From Kallotenue papyrolyticum (GTDB lineage: Bacteria; Chloroflexota; Chloroflexia; Chloroflexales; Kallotenuaceae), in contig NZ_JAGA01000002.1 of assembly GCF_000526415.1 (NCBI RefSeq), forward strand, positions 1,480,001 to 1,544,000: DNA of 64,000 bases. Direction: 5' to 3'. Numbering within the stretch: the stretch's first letter is position 1; the number at the start of each line of letters is the position of its first letter. A model generated the notes under the pieces. It saw only the letters and a list, made by a program, of their open reading frames with translations. It was not told the DNA's origin and searched no databases. The position numbers and the translations under genes were made by a program. Of this stretch, positions 1 to 8,191 are shown one piece after another.

Positions 1-513
1 GTGGTGGATGTGCGCTTCGAGGGCATCGCTGCGGCAATCGACAGCCAGGCCGATCACCTGCGGCGCATCGCGGCGGAGCTGGGCGCGTCCGCGCCGGTGG
101 AGGCTGACGAGCAGGTCTGGCTGGCGCGCGAGGCGCTCTGGCAGGCGCCGGAGGGGGCCATCGTCAAAATCAGCGTCCTGCCGGCGGACTGGGCCACCTT
201 TGTGGCGGCGCTGGAGCGCGTGGCGCAGCGCCTGCGGCTCCGCTGGACGCTGGTGGCGCAGGCACTGGGCCTCGGCATGCTGCAGCTCAGCGCGCCCAAC
301 GACGAGGCGTTGCTGGCCGGGCTGAGCTTGCTGCGCGCCGCGGCGGGACAGCGCGGCGGCGCGCTGGTGGCACTGCGCCTGCCCACCGCCCTCAAAGCTC
401 GCTTTGATGTGTGGGGACCGGTCGGCGACACGCTGGCGCTCCAGCGCCGCATCAAGCAGCAGTTCGATCCGCGGGCAACGCTCAACCCCGGTCGTTTCGT
501 GGGAGGCATCTGA
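1..513 (+). CDS. glcE: Glycolate oxidase FAD-binding subunit GlcE, C-terminal part
   Basis: The frame is open at the window edge, so only the last 170 residues are seen and the true start lies upstream. The family is the FAD-linked oxidase GlcE/GlcD type. The piece is the C-terminal cap domain, ending in the typical tail with RIKQQFDPRATLNPGRF, which closes the FAD-binding fold in these proteins. GlcE works with GlcD and the iron-sulfur subunit GlcF to oxidise glycolate (or a related 2-hydroxyacid) to glyoxylate at the membrane. The stop codon overlaps the glcF start by one base, so the two are surely co-translated. The identification rests on the tail and on the glcF neighbour. Confidence 0.8.
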   Translation: MVDVRFEGIAAAIDSQADHLRRIAAELGASAPVEADEQVWLAREALWQAPEGAIVKISVLPADWATFVAALERVAQRLRLRWTLVAQALGLGMLQLSAPNDEALLAGLSLLRAAAGQRGGALVALRLPTALKARFDVWGPVGDTLALQRRIKQQFDPRATLNPGRFVGGI

Positions 514-1886
514 TGCTCCAGGCTGTCCACTCCCGGCAGCGCGACGCAACCGGCATCTTCGACGCGCACCACCCGCCCGCGCCGGAGCTGATCGCCGATT
601 GCGTGCACTGCGGCTTCTGCCTGCCGACCTGCCCAACCTACCTGCTGTGGGGCGAGGAGATGGACTCGCCGCGCGGGCGCATCTACCTGATGCAGCTCGG
701 CCTCGAAGGGCAGGCACGCTGGAACCCGACCTATGTGTCGCACTTCGATCGCTGTCTGGGCTGCATGGCCTGCCTGACGGCCTGCCCCTCGGGCGTGCAG
801 TACGACAAATTGATCGAGGCGACGCGCGCGCAGATCGAGCGCCACTACCCGCGCGCGCTGCCGGATCGCCTCTTCCGAAGCCTGATCTTCGCGCTGTTCC
901 CCCATCCGCGCCGTCTGCGTCTGCTAGCCGCGCCGTTGTGGCTCTACCAGCGCAGCGGCCTGCGCCGTCTGGTGCAACGCTCCGGCCTGCTCTCGCTGCT
1001 GCCGGCGCGGCTGCGCGCCATGGAAGCGCTGCTGCCGCCGATCACAGCCACGGCGCTGCGTCACCCGTTACCGCGCCGTTTGCCGGCGCGTGGCGAGCGG
1101 CGCCTGCGCGTCGGGCTGCTGTTGGGCTGCGTGCAGCGCGTCTTCTTCGCCGATGTCAATGCCGCCACCGCTCGCGTGCTGCAGGCCGAGGGCTGCGAGG
1201 TAATCGCTCTGCCGGAGCAGCCCTGCTGCGGCGCGTTGCTGGTGCATGCCGGGCGCGAGCAGGAGGCGCAGGCGCTGGCGCGGCGCATGATCGATGTGTG
1301 GGAGCGCGAACAGATCGATGTGCTGGTGATCAATGCCGCCGGCTGCGGCTCCACGCTGAAGGAGTACGGCTGGCTGCTGCGCGACGATCCGGCCTATGCC
1401 GAGCGCGCGCGCCGCTTTGCCGCTGCCTGCCGCGATGTCTCCGAGGTGCTGGCCGGGCTGGAGCCGCGCGCGCCGCGCCATCCGCTGCCGCTGACGGTGG
1501 CCTACCACGACGCCTGCCACCTGCAACACGCCCAGGGCGTGCGCGCCGAACCGCGCGCGGTGCTGAGCACGATCCCCGGTCTGGAGATCCGCGAGATCGC
1601 CGAAGCCGCGATCTGTTGCGGCTCGGCGGGAATCTACAACCTGGTCGCGCCGGAGCCGGCGCAGCAGCTCGCCGACCGCAAGGTGCAGCACGTGCTGGCC
1701 ACCGGCGCGGATGTGCTGGCCACCAGCAATCCCGGCTGCCTGTTGCAGATCATGAACGGCCTGCGGCGCGCCGGCTCGGCCATGCCCGCCGTGCATCCGG
1801 TCGAACTGCTGGACGCTTCGATCCGCGGGACGCTGCCGCCGGCGCTGCAGCGCGCGATGAGCACACGCGATGAGCACACGCCATGA
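513..1886 (+). CDS. glcF: Glycolate oxidase iron-sulfur subunit GlcF
   Basis: A 457-residue protein with two N-terminal 4Fe-4S motifs of the CxxCxxCxxxC type (Cys30/33/36/40 and Cys81/84/87/91), followed by two cysteine-rich CCG domains (PCCGALLVHAGREQEA and ICCGSAGIYN). This is the standard GlcF/heterodisulfide-reductase-like layout. It should pass electrons from the FAD subunits to the quinone pool. The chosen ATG overlaps the glcE stop (TGATG); a longer frame upstream would run inside glcE and is not needed. It ends in an ATGA overlap with the downstream lyase gene. Lactate-oxidising relatives (LutA-type) share the motifs, so the exact hydroxyacid is inferred from the GlcE partner. Confidence 0.9.
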   Translation: MLQAVHSRQRDATGIFDAHHPPAPELIADCVHCGFCLPTCPTYLLWGEEMDSPRGRIYLMQLGLEGQARWNPTYVSHFDRCLGCMACLTACPSGVQYDKLIEATRAQIERHYPRALPDRLFRSLIFALFPHPRRLRLLAAPLWLYQRSGLRRLVQRSGLLSLLPARLRAMEALLPPITATALRHPLPRRLPARGERRLRVGLLLGCVQRVFFADVNAATARVLQAEGCEVIALPEQPCCGALLVHAGREQEAQALARRMIDVWEREQIDVLVINAAGCGSTLKEYGWLLRDDPAYAERARRFAAACRDVSEVLAGLEPRAPRHPLPLTVAYHDACHLQHAQGVRAEPRAVLSTIPGLEIREIAEAAICCGSAGIYNLVAPEPAQQLADRKVQHVLATGADVLATSNPGCLLQIMNGLRRAGSAMPAVHPVELLDASIRGTLPPALQRAMSTRDEHTP

Positions 1887-2821
1887 GTCAGCCAGCGTTT
1901 GAGTCCCAGGCGGCGCGCCGCAGCGAGCTGGCGGTGCCGGGCAACAACCCGCGCTTCATTGCCAAGGCCGCGGCTAGCGACGCCGATCTGGTCTTTCTCG
2001 ATCTGGAGGACGCCGTGCCGCCGGCGGAGCGCGCCGCCGCGCGGCAGTGCATCGTCGAGGGGTTGCGCGCGCACGACTGGCGTGGCAAGCTGCGCGCGGT
2101 GCGCGTCAACCCCACCACCTCGCCGGCCTTCTACGAGGATGTGATCGGCGTGGTCGAGGGCGCGGGCGCACATATCGACGTGATCATCCTACCCAAGGTC
2201 AATCAGCCGGGTGATGTGTACATGCTCGATATGCTGCTGCGGCAGATCGAGGGCAAGCTCGGCCTGCCGCAGCGCATCACGATCGAAGCGCAGATCGAAA
2301 CAGCGTTGGGCATGCGCAACGTTGAACAGATCGCCACGGCCAGTCCGCGCCTGACGGCGCTGACCTTCGGGCCGGGCGATTTCGCCGCCGATCTGGGCGT
2401 GCCCCTACTGGCGATCGGCGGCGAGCTGCCGGAGTATCCCGGCCACCTCTGGCATGCGGCCCTGAGTCGGCTGGTCGTGGCCGCGCGCGCCGCCGGCCTG
2501 CTAGTGATCGACGGGCCCTACGGCGCATACCGCGACCGCGACGGGCTGCTGCGCAGCGCGCGACTGGCACGGGCGCTCGGCTGCGACGGCAAATGGGCGA
2601 TTCATCCCGACCAGATCGCGCCCATCAACGAGGTCTTCACGCCCACGCCGGCGGAGGTGCAGCGCGCCCAGGCGTTGATCGCGCGCTACGAGACGGCCCT
2701 GGCCGCCGAAGCGCGCGGCGCGGTCGCGCACGATCAGGAGATGATCGACGCGGCCTCGTTGCGCATGGCGCGCCGCATTCTGGCCCGCGCCGCGGCTCAA
2801 CGCCAGGAGCCCGCGCCTTAA
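1883..2821 (+). CDS. CitE/HpcH-family acyl-CoA lyase (malyl-CoA lyase-like)
   Basis: A 312-residue TIM-barrel protein of the HpcH/HpaI-CitE superfamily. Visible motifs are LEDAVPP (residues 41-47), the RVNP substrate loop (74-77), EAQIET (135-140) supplying the metal-binding Glu, and FGPGDFAADLG (162-172) supplying the metal-binding Asp. Family members cleave or form malyl-CoA, methylmalyl-CoA or citramalyl-CoA using Mg2+. The start overlaps the glcF stop by four bases (ATGA), placing it in the glycolate-oxidation operon. Glyoxylate made by GlcDEF could therefore be condensed with an acyl-CoA, or released by this lyase. In phototrophic Chloroflexales a related lyase serves the 3-hydroxypropionate bicycle; whether this one does is not shown by the sequence. 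Confidence 0.75.
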   Translation: MSQPAFESQAARRSELAVPGNNPRFIAKAAASDADLVFLDLEDAVPPAERAAARQCIVEGLRAHDWRGKLRAVRVNPTTSPAFYEDVIGVVEGAGAHIDVIILPKVNQPGDVYMLDMLLRQIEGKLGLPQRITIEAQIETALGMRNVEQIATASPRLTALTFGPGDFAADLGVPLLAIGGELPEYPGHLWHAALSRLVVAARAAGLLVIDGPYGAYRDRDGLLRSARLARALGCDGKWAIHPDQIAPINEVFTPTPAEVQRAQALIARYETALAAEARGAVAHDQEMIDAASLRMARRILARAAAQRQEPAP

Positions 2822-2829
2822 GCCCGGCC

Positions 2830-3615
2830 TCAGCCGTCCACGCTTGCGGCGGCCTGCCGGCGGGCGCGCGCGGCGTTGTTGGCGATCAGTCCGGCCATCG
2901 CGCCTGCGCCCACGCCGTTGTCGATGTTGACCACGGCCAGGCCGGGCGCGCAGGTCTGCAGCATCGAGAGCAGCGCCGCTTCGCCGCGCCCGCCCAGCCC
3001 GTAGCCGATCGCGGTCGGCAGCCCGATCACCGGCACCGGCGCCAGGCCCGCGACCACCGACGGCAGCGCGCCGTCCATGCCGGCGGCGACGATGATCACA
3101 TCTACCGGCACGCTCAGCAGGTGCTGCAGGGGCGCGACCAGCCGATGGATCCCCGCTACGCCGACGTCGTAGAAGGCATGCACGTCGCAGCCCATCTCGC
3201 GGCAGACCACCGCGGCTTCTTCAGCGCGCGGCACGTCGCCGGTGCCCGCCGTGAGGATGCCCACCTGGCCCCCGCTGCGCGGCGGCTGATGCTCGGGATG
3301 GCGCAGGACCACCAGCCGCGCTGCTGCGTGGTGCTCCCAGACCACCGTATCGGCCAGCTCCTGCTGTAGTGCCGCCAGCGTCGCGTCGGGCAGCCGGCTG
3401 ATGATCGCGCGTCCCGTATCGGCGAGCAGGCGGCGAGCGATGGCGACGACCTGCTCCGGCGTTTTGACGTCGGCCAGCACCACTTCGGGCACGCCCTTGC
3501 GCCGTTCGCGGCGCGGATCGAGGTGGGCAAAGCCCAGCGTTGTTTCGCGCGTCTGCTCGCTCAGCAGGGCTGCGCGCAGATCGTCCAATGGATCACGCAT
3601 CGAAAGGTCATTCAT
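2830..3615 (-). CDS. larB: Nickel-pincer cofactor biosynthesis carboxylase LarB
   Basis: A 261-residue protein whose C-terminal half is PurE-like, with GILTAGTGDVPRAEEA, VVAAGMDGALPSVVAGL and NIDNGVGAGAMA. LarB carboxylates and hydrolyses nicotinic acid adenine dinucleotide, the first step towards the nickel-pincer nucleotide of lactate racemase-type enzymes. I chose the ATG at 3615, giving MNDLSMRDPLDDL, because it overlaps the larE stop in an ATGA; longer starts would run through larE. It converges with the CitE-like gene, leaving only eight bases between stops. LarC and a LarA-type racemase are not in the window. Confidence 0.88.
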   Translation of the reverse strand: MNDLSMRDPLDDLRAALLSEQTRETTLGFAHLDPRRERRKGVPEVVLADVKTPEQVVAIARRLLADTGRAIISRLPDATLAALQQELADTVVWEHHAAARLVVLRHPEHQPPRSGGQVGILTAGTGDVPRAEEAAVVCREMGCDVHAFYDVGVAGIHRLVAPLQHLLSVPVDVIIVAAGMDGALPSVVAGLAPVPVIGLPTAIGYGLGGRGEAALLSMLQTCAPGLAVVNIDNGVGAGAMAGLIANNAARARRQAAASVDG

Positions 3616-4457
3616 AGTTCGTTGAGCAAGTGAATGGGTTGCGCTGCACGGCGTTTGAGCGGCTCGTTCATGCTGCCGCTGCGGAAGCCCTGCAGATCCA
3701 ACGTAACGTACACGTAGCCCAGTGCTTTGAGCGCGGCCACGATCGTCTCGCGCAGCTCCAGCGCGCGCGGCAGATCCTCCGGCGCCAACTCCAGACGAGC
3801 GATCTCGCCGTGGTGGCGCACGCGAAAGCCGCGAAAGCCAAGCTGACGCAGCGCGCGCTCGGCGGCGTCGATCTGGCGTAGCTGGGCGGCGTCGATGCGC
3901 TGGCCATAGGGCACGCGCGACGACAGGCAGGCGAACGAGGGCTTGTTCCAGGTGTCCAGCCCCAGGTGGCGCGAGAGCTCGCGGATCTCGGCTTTGGTCA
4001 GGCCGGCCTCCAACAGCGGGCTGCGCACGTTCCATTCGCGCGCGGCCTGGTGACCGGGCCGGTGATCGCCCAGATCATCGGCCATAGCGCCGTAGGCTAC
4101 CGCGGCCAGGCCCAACTGCTCGGCCAGTGGAAAGAGCTCGCGAAACAGCGTCTGCTTGCAATGGTAGCAGCGATCAGGCCGGTTGGCGGCATAGCGCTCG
4201 TTGGCCAGCTCGTTGGTCTGCACCACGATGTGGCGCACGCCGATCTGGCGCGCCAGCCGCCGGGCCTCTTCCAGCTCCTCGTGCGGGTAGGTCTCCGAAT
4301 CGGCGGTCGCGGCGACGCAGCGCTCGCCCAGCACGTCGGCGGCGACTTTGAGCAGCAGCGTGCTGTCCACACCGCCCGAAAAAGCGACCAGCACCGAGCC
4401 CAGCTCGCGCAGCAGCTCCTGCAGGCGCCGGTATTTGGCTTCTAGTTCTGTGTTCAT
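3612..4457 (-). CDS. larE: ATP-dependent sulfur transferase LarE
   Basis: A 281-residue PP-loop ATPase with the SGGVDS motif at residues 27-32. LarE adenylates the pyridinium dicarboxylate made by LarB and inserts the sulfur atoms of the nickel-pincer cofactor. Three cysteines stand out: Cys97 and Cys100 in DRCYHCK and Cys177 in FACLSSR. This arrangement matches the LarE type that uses a [4Fe-4S] cluster rather than the sacrificial single-cysteine type, an inference from pattern only. The ATG at 4457 follows a GGAAAGGGAAG ribosome-binding region. It is the first gene of a larE-larB pair on the minus strand. Confidence 0.88.
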   Translation of the reverse strand: MNTELEAKYRRLQELLRELGSVLVAFSGGVDSTLLLKVAADVLGERCVAATADSETYPHEELEEARRLARQIGVRHIVVQTNELANERYAANRPDRCYHCKQTLFRELFPLAEQLGLAAVAYGAMADDLGDHRPGHQAAREWNVRSPLLEAGLTKAEIRELSRHLGLDTWNKPSFACLSSRVPYGQRIDAAQLRQIDAAERALRQLGFRGFRVRHHGEIARLELAPEDLPRALELRETIVAALKALGYVYVTLDLQGFRSGSMNEPLKRRAAQPIHLLNEL

Positions 4458-4519
4458 CGTCTTCCCTTTCCGCGTTGCGCTCGCGCACGGCGGCCAGCAT
4501 GATGCCCGTATCATACCGC

Positions 4520-5836
4520 TTAGCGCAGCGCCTGGGGAGTGGCCGCGCCACCATTGGCGCGGTAGTAGAGCTGCCCGGCCAGGACGCCCAGCAGACAGAT
4601 CGCTGCGCAGATCAGCAGCGTGGGCGTTACGCCGATGTGGTTGGAGAGCGTGCCGATGAACAGGCTGCCGATCGGCGTGCTGCCGGCGAAGAGCAGTACA
4701 TACAGACTCATCACCCGGCCACGCAGATGATCGGGCACGATCACCTGGATCAGCGTATTGGCCGAGGTCGAGAAGGTGATGCCGGCCAGGCCCAGAGCGG
4801 TGAGCAACAGCGCCGAGAGCGGAAAGCTGGTCGAAAGCGCCAGCCCGCCCAGGATCAGGCTGAACGCGCCCGCACCGACCGCGACGCGCTGCATCGTGAC
4901 GCGTTGCGCATAGGCTGTCAACAGCGCGGCGGCGACCGAGCCCAGGCCCAGGCAGGCCGAGAGGGTGCCAAAGCCGGCCGCGTCGGTGTGGAGCACAAAG
5001 CCGGCGATCAGCGGCACCAGTAGCGTCAGGTTGTACCCAAAGGTGCCGATGATCGCCACGATCAGCAGCACGGCCAGCACCTGCGGCGTGCGCCAGGCGT
5101 AGCTCAGGCCTTCCCAGACGCGCGCCAGCAGACGGCCCTCTGTTTCGCGGGGTGCGGCAAAGAACTGCGCCGGATTCATCAGCAGCAGGCCGATGATTAC
5201 TGCTAGGAAGCTGATGGCGTTGATGAACAGCACCGGCGCGACGCCCAGGTGTGCAATCATTACGCCGGCCAGCGCCGGGCCGAGCACGCGCGCTAGGTTG
5301 AAGGTCACCGAATTGAGCGCAACCGCGTTGACCACCGTTTCGCGTCCGACCAGCTCGACGGCAAAAGCCTGACGCGTAGGATTATCGACCGCGTTGATCA
5401 GGCCCTGGAGCAGCGCCAGCAGATAGACCTGCCAGATCTGGATCAGCCCGCTCGCCACCAGCAGGCCAAAGACGAAAGCGCGCGCCATGGCGATGCTCTG
5501 CGTGACCAGTAGCAGGCGGCGCTTGGGGAACAGGTCGGCGATTGCGCCGCCAAACAGCGAGAGCAGCAGCACCGGTAGGAATTGCAGCACGGTCACCAGA
5601 CTGAGCGCCAGCGGCGACTCCGGTGCGAGCTGCAGCACCAGCCAGGCTTGGGCGGTGGTCTGCATCCAGCTCCCGGTCATCGAGATCAACTGGCCGGACC
5701 AGTAGAGACGGTAGTTGCGCACACGCAGCGCGCGAAAGCCGTGTGAAAAAGGCACACGCCGCCGCGGCGGCGTGCGATTGGACGTGGCGAAGGTGTTGTG
5801 CAGATGGTCGGTTTCGTTCTCGGTTTGCGTTGCCAT
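4520..5836 (-). CDS. MFS transporter (drug-efflux-like)
   Basis: A 438-residue integral membrane protein of the major facilitator superfamily, closest in appearance to the MFS_3/enterobactin-exporter-like group. The N-terminal half contains WSGQLISMTGSWMQTTAQAW followed by DLFPKRRLLL, the loop 2-3 motif area, and about a dozen hydrophobic segments follow. The substrate cannot be told from sequence. I used the ATG at 5836; a GTG seven codons upstream is an alternative, and neither has a strong Shine-Dalgarno. It lies between larE and a DUF72 gene with short gaps on both sides and is probably transcribed alone. Confidence 0.8.
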   Translation of the reverse strand: MATQTENETDHLHNTFATSNRTPPRRRVPFSHGFRALRVRNYRLYWSGQLISMTGSWMQTTAQAWLVLQLAPESPLALSLVTVLQFLPVLLLSLFGGAIADLFPKRRLLLVTQSIAMARAFVFGLLVASGLIQIWQVYLLALLQGLINAVDNPTRQAFAVELVGRETVVNAVALNSVTFNLARVLGPALAGVMIAHLGVAPVLFINAISFLAVIIGLLLMNPAQFFAAPRETEGRLLARVWEGLSYAWRTPQVLAVLLIVAIIGTFGYNLTLLVPLIAGFVLHTDAAGFGTLSACLGLGSVAAALLTAYAQRVTMQRVAVGAGAFSLILGGLALSTSFPLSALLLTALGLAGITFSTSANTLIQVIVPDHLRGRVMSLYVLLFAGSTPIGSLFIGTLSNHIGVTPTLLICAAICLLGVLAGQLYYRANGGAATPQALR

Positions 5837-5922
5837 CGTTCGCGGTCTTTCGGGCACGTGACCGCTACATCATAACATATTGCGAATATGCGCGCTACTC
5901 GATATCTGTCGGATTGCCTGCG

Positions 5923-6735
5923 CTACAGTTCAAGGCGTTGCTGTTGCGGCGGAAGCGCGTCGTGCTGGCCGAGGCGCTGTTGCAGGGCGCGCACGGTCGC
6001 CGGCGAATGGCCCTGGTAGTGGTTGTTGGCGTAGCCATACACGGCAATGCCGTGTTCGGCCAGGCGCCGGATCTGGCGGGTCCACCAGTCCAGATCGGCG
6101 GTGCGCTGCCATTCAGGTCGTACATGGCTGAAATCGGCGCTGATCTGATGACGGTCGCCCAACCAGCGGATGTACACGAAATCGGCGGTGACCGGCGTGG
6201 CGCGGGGCATGCCTGGACGATCAACATGCACCAGCGCCACATTGTGGGTGCGCAACAGGTCGTAGAAGGCTGCCTGCAGCCAGCTAGGATGTCGTACCTC
6301 GACCGCCCAACGCAGGTCGCGCGGCAGGGTGGGCAGCAGCGCGGCGAGCGCATCCCAGTGCTCGGCGGTGAACGAGGGGGGCAATTGGAGCAGCAATGGT
6401 CCGCAGCGGCAGCCCAGACGGCGCATCTGCGCAGCGAACGCAAGGAGCTCCTCGGCGACGCCGACCAGACGTGCCTCATGGGTGATCGTGCGTGGCACTT
6501 TGGCCGCGAACTGGAAGTGCTCTGGCGTGCGCGCCTGCCAGGCTGCCAGCATGCGCTCCGTCGGCGGACGGTAAAAGGTGGTATCGAGCTCGACGGTGTT
6601 GAAGGCCTGCGCGTAGAGCGCCAGCCACTGCGTCGCCGGCACGCCCGCGGGGTAGAACGGACCGATCCAGTCCGGATAGCTCCAGCCTGAGGTCCCCAGC
6701 CGGATCGGTGTCTGGTGGAGCGTGGACGGTGTCAT
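5923..6735 (-). CDS. DUF72 (YecE-like) protein
   Basis: A 270-residue protein of the DUF72 family, a TIM-barrel fold of unknown biochemical role. Hallmarks are the N-terminal RLGTSGWSYPDWIGPFYP, NTVELDTTFYRPP, FAAKVPRTITH, and the C-terminal AVYGYANNHYQGHSPATV. The length is normal for the family. Its ATG overlaps the stop of the SAM hydroxide adenosyltransferase gene by four bases (ATGA), so the two are translationally coupled. Nothing in the sequence shows the substrate. Confidence 0.88.
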   Translation of the reverse strand: MTPSTLHQTPIRLGTSGWSYPDWIGPFYPAGVPATQWLALYAQAFNTVELDTTFYRPPTERMLAAWQARTPEHFQFAAKVPRTITHEARLVGVAEELLAFAAQMRRLGCRCGPLLLQLPPSFTAEHWDALAALLPTLPRDLRWAVEVRHPSWLQAAFYDLLRTHNVALVHVDRPGMPRATPVTADFVYIRWLGDRHQISADFSHVRPEWQRTADLDWWTRQIRRLAEHGIAVYGYANNHYQGHSPATVRALQQRLGQHDALPPQQQRLEL

Positions 6736-7580
6736 CCGGCCGGCTGGCGTTGCTCGGCAGCGCGCCGCACGCGAAACTTGTCGCCGATGTCTACGCCCAG
6801 ATACTGTGCCGCGTTGCCGTTGGGCACGGCGATCTCTAGGTGGCCGCTGCTGCCGATCAGCGCGATCGGGATACCGCTCGGCCCATCCGAGTAGGTGCGG
6901 TAGAGCCCTTGGATCTGCTGATCGATGATCTCGATCACCAGACGCGGACCGATACCATAGCTGTCCAGGTGTTCGGTGGTGATGTTGGTGATGCAGTTGC
7001 CGAAGCGATCAACATGAATAATCCGGCCCTGCAGGGTCTGACCGTCGAGCGGCAGGGGTGTGGTGCGCTTGGCCAGCACCGGGTCGCTCAAGGGACGACC
7101 CAGCGCGGCCAGCGGCGTGCCACTGGCAAGGTGCGCACCGACCGGCGCGAAGATATCGCGGCCATGGAAGGTGGCGCTGATCTGTGGCAGCCAGAAGCGC
7201 GTTTCGGTCAATTCGACCATCTGCGGCGGGCAGCCCCAGATGTGTTGCGCGTCCTCGATCACCAGCGAAAAAATGCCGTTGTCGGGACCGACAAAGGTCG
7301 CGTCGGGCGTTTGAAGGGCCATGGCACGCCGGCGGCTGCCCACGCCCGGATCGACCACCACCACATGTGTCGTGCCGCGCGGGAAGTAGCGATAGCCCGA
7401 GCGCAGCAGATAGGCCGCTTCGATGATGTTGCCGGGCGTAATGCCGTGGGTGTAGTCAATGATGCGTGCCTGCGGCGCAATGCGCAGGATCACGCCCTTC
7501 ATGATTGCTACATAGGCGTCGTCCAGCCCAAAATCGGTTGTTAGCGTGATAATGCCGTTTGCTTGAAATGTTTCGCTCAT
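6732..7580 (-). CDS. S-adenosyl-L-methionine hydroxide adenosyltransferase (DUF62)
   Basis: A 282-residue protein of the DUF62/SAM hydrolase family. It carries TDFGLDDAYVAIMKG near the N terminus, VVDPGVGSRRR, and VGPDNGIFS, which are characteristic of enzymes that split SAM with water to adenosine and methionine; the same family includes bacterial fluorinases and chlorinases. The hydrolase role is far more common than halogenation and is assumed here. It is the first gene of a two-gene unit with the DUF72 gene. The upstream region is the repeat-rich gene-free stretch at 7581-8191. Confidence 0.87.
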   Translation of the reverse strand: MSETFQANGIITLTTDFGLDDAYVAIMKGVILRIAPQARIIDYTHGITPGNIIEAAYLLRSGYRYFPRGTTHVVVVDPGVGSRRRAMALQTPDATFVGPDNGIFSLVIEDAQHIWGCPPQMVELTETRFWLPQISATFHGRDIFAPVGAHLASGTPLAALGRPLSDPVLAKRTTPLPLDGQTLQGRIIHVDRFGNCITNITTEHLDSYGIGPRLVIEIIDQQIQGLYRTYSDGPSGIPIALIGSSGHLEIAVPNGNAAQYLGVDIGDKFRVRRAAEQRQPAG

Positions 7581-7674
7581 AGCGCTTGTGCCTACGTATA
7601 ACCGCCGAGAAGGCTACCACCGCCGAGACAGGGAGGCATGTTCCCGCGCGCGGGCTCGCCCCAAAACTATTTCG

Positions 7675-7833
7675 GAGTGCAGGAGCCATGCTCCCGCAGC
7701 GCCCGCAGGGCGCCAAGGCGCACCGCGAGGGAGGATCGATCCTGGCTTGTGCCTGTGCTCCCCGACGCGACTGCCATGCTGCGCGTGGCGCGCCAGCCTG
7801 GCTGGCGCACGCCAAAACCACTTCGGCGTGCGG
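7675..7833. repeat. Direct repeat, copy 1 (159 bp)
   Basis: This block is nearly identical to 7931-8089, with about three mismatches by eye and an offset of 256 bases. It starts GAGTGC, passes an imperfect hairpin at 7679-7697, a GAGGATCGATCC palindrome and a CCAGCCTGGCTGG palindrome, and ends CTTCGGCGTGCGG. Confidence 0.85.
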
Positions 7834-7930
7834 ACGCCATCGCTGACCACCACCGGTGTTCCAGCGCCACCACCACGCTCAGCCTCCATCTTCACCAACC
7901 GGCGAGCGCATAGTGCTCTGGCTCGTTTTG

Positions 7931-8089
7931 GAGTGCGGGAGCCATGCTCCCGCGGCGCCCGCAGGGCGCCAAGGCGCACCGCGAGGGAGGATCGATCCTG
8001 GCTTGTGCCTGTGCTCCCCGACGCGACTGCCACGCTGCGCGTGGCGCGCCAGCCTGGCTGGCGCACGCCAAAACCACTTCGGCGTGCGG
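7931..8089. repeat. Direct repeat, copy 2 (159 bp), running into a third partial copy
   Basis: Second copy of the 159-bp unit. Perfect hairpins with GGGAGC/GCTCCC arms occur at 7935-7953 and again at 8086-8104, where a third, truncated repeat begins and soon diverges. The match to copy 1 includes internal palindromes, so a mobile palindromic repeat or a duplicated regulatory RNA segment are both possible. Confidence 0.85.
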
Positions 8090-8191
8090 GAGCCATGCTC
8101 CCGCGGCGCACGCCCTGCGGGCGCACTCCAAAAAACGGTCGTGTGTCTCCCAGTTGCTGCGCTCCCGCTCCGTAGCCGCCTCGGTTCCTCG

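Larger units (their letters stand above)
7581..8191. other. Gene-free, repeat-rich intergenic stretch
   Basis: No supportable gene is present. Long open frames cross this stretch in several frames, but they translate the same DNA repeat and have no recognisable domain. It holds two copies of a direct repeat (entered separately) and several GGGAGCCATGCTCCC-type hairpins. It lies downstream of the dynamin-like gene and upstream of the SAM hydroxide adenosyltransferase gene, both on the minus strand. Confidence 0.7.

Noticed and set aside
7675-8104. Possible CRISPR array
   Set aside because: The units are 159 bp with internal palindromes and only two full copies; there are no short repeats with unique spacers.
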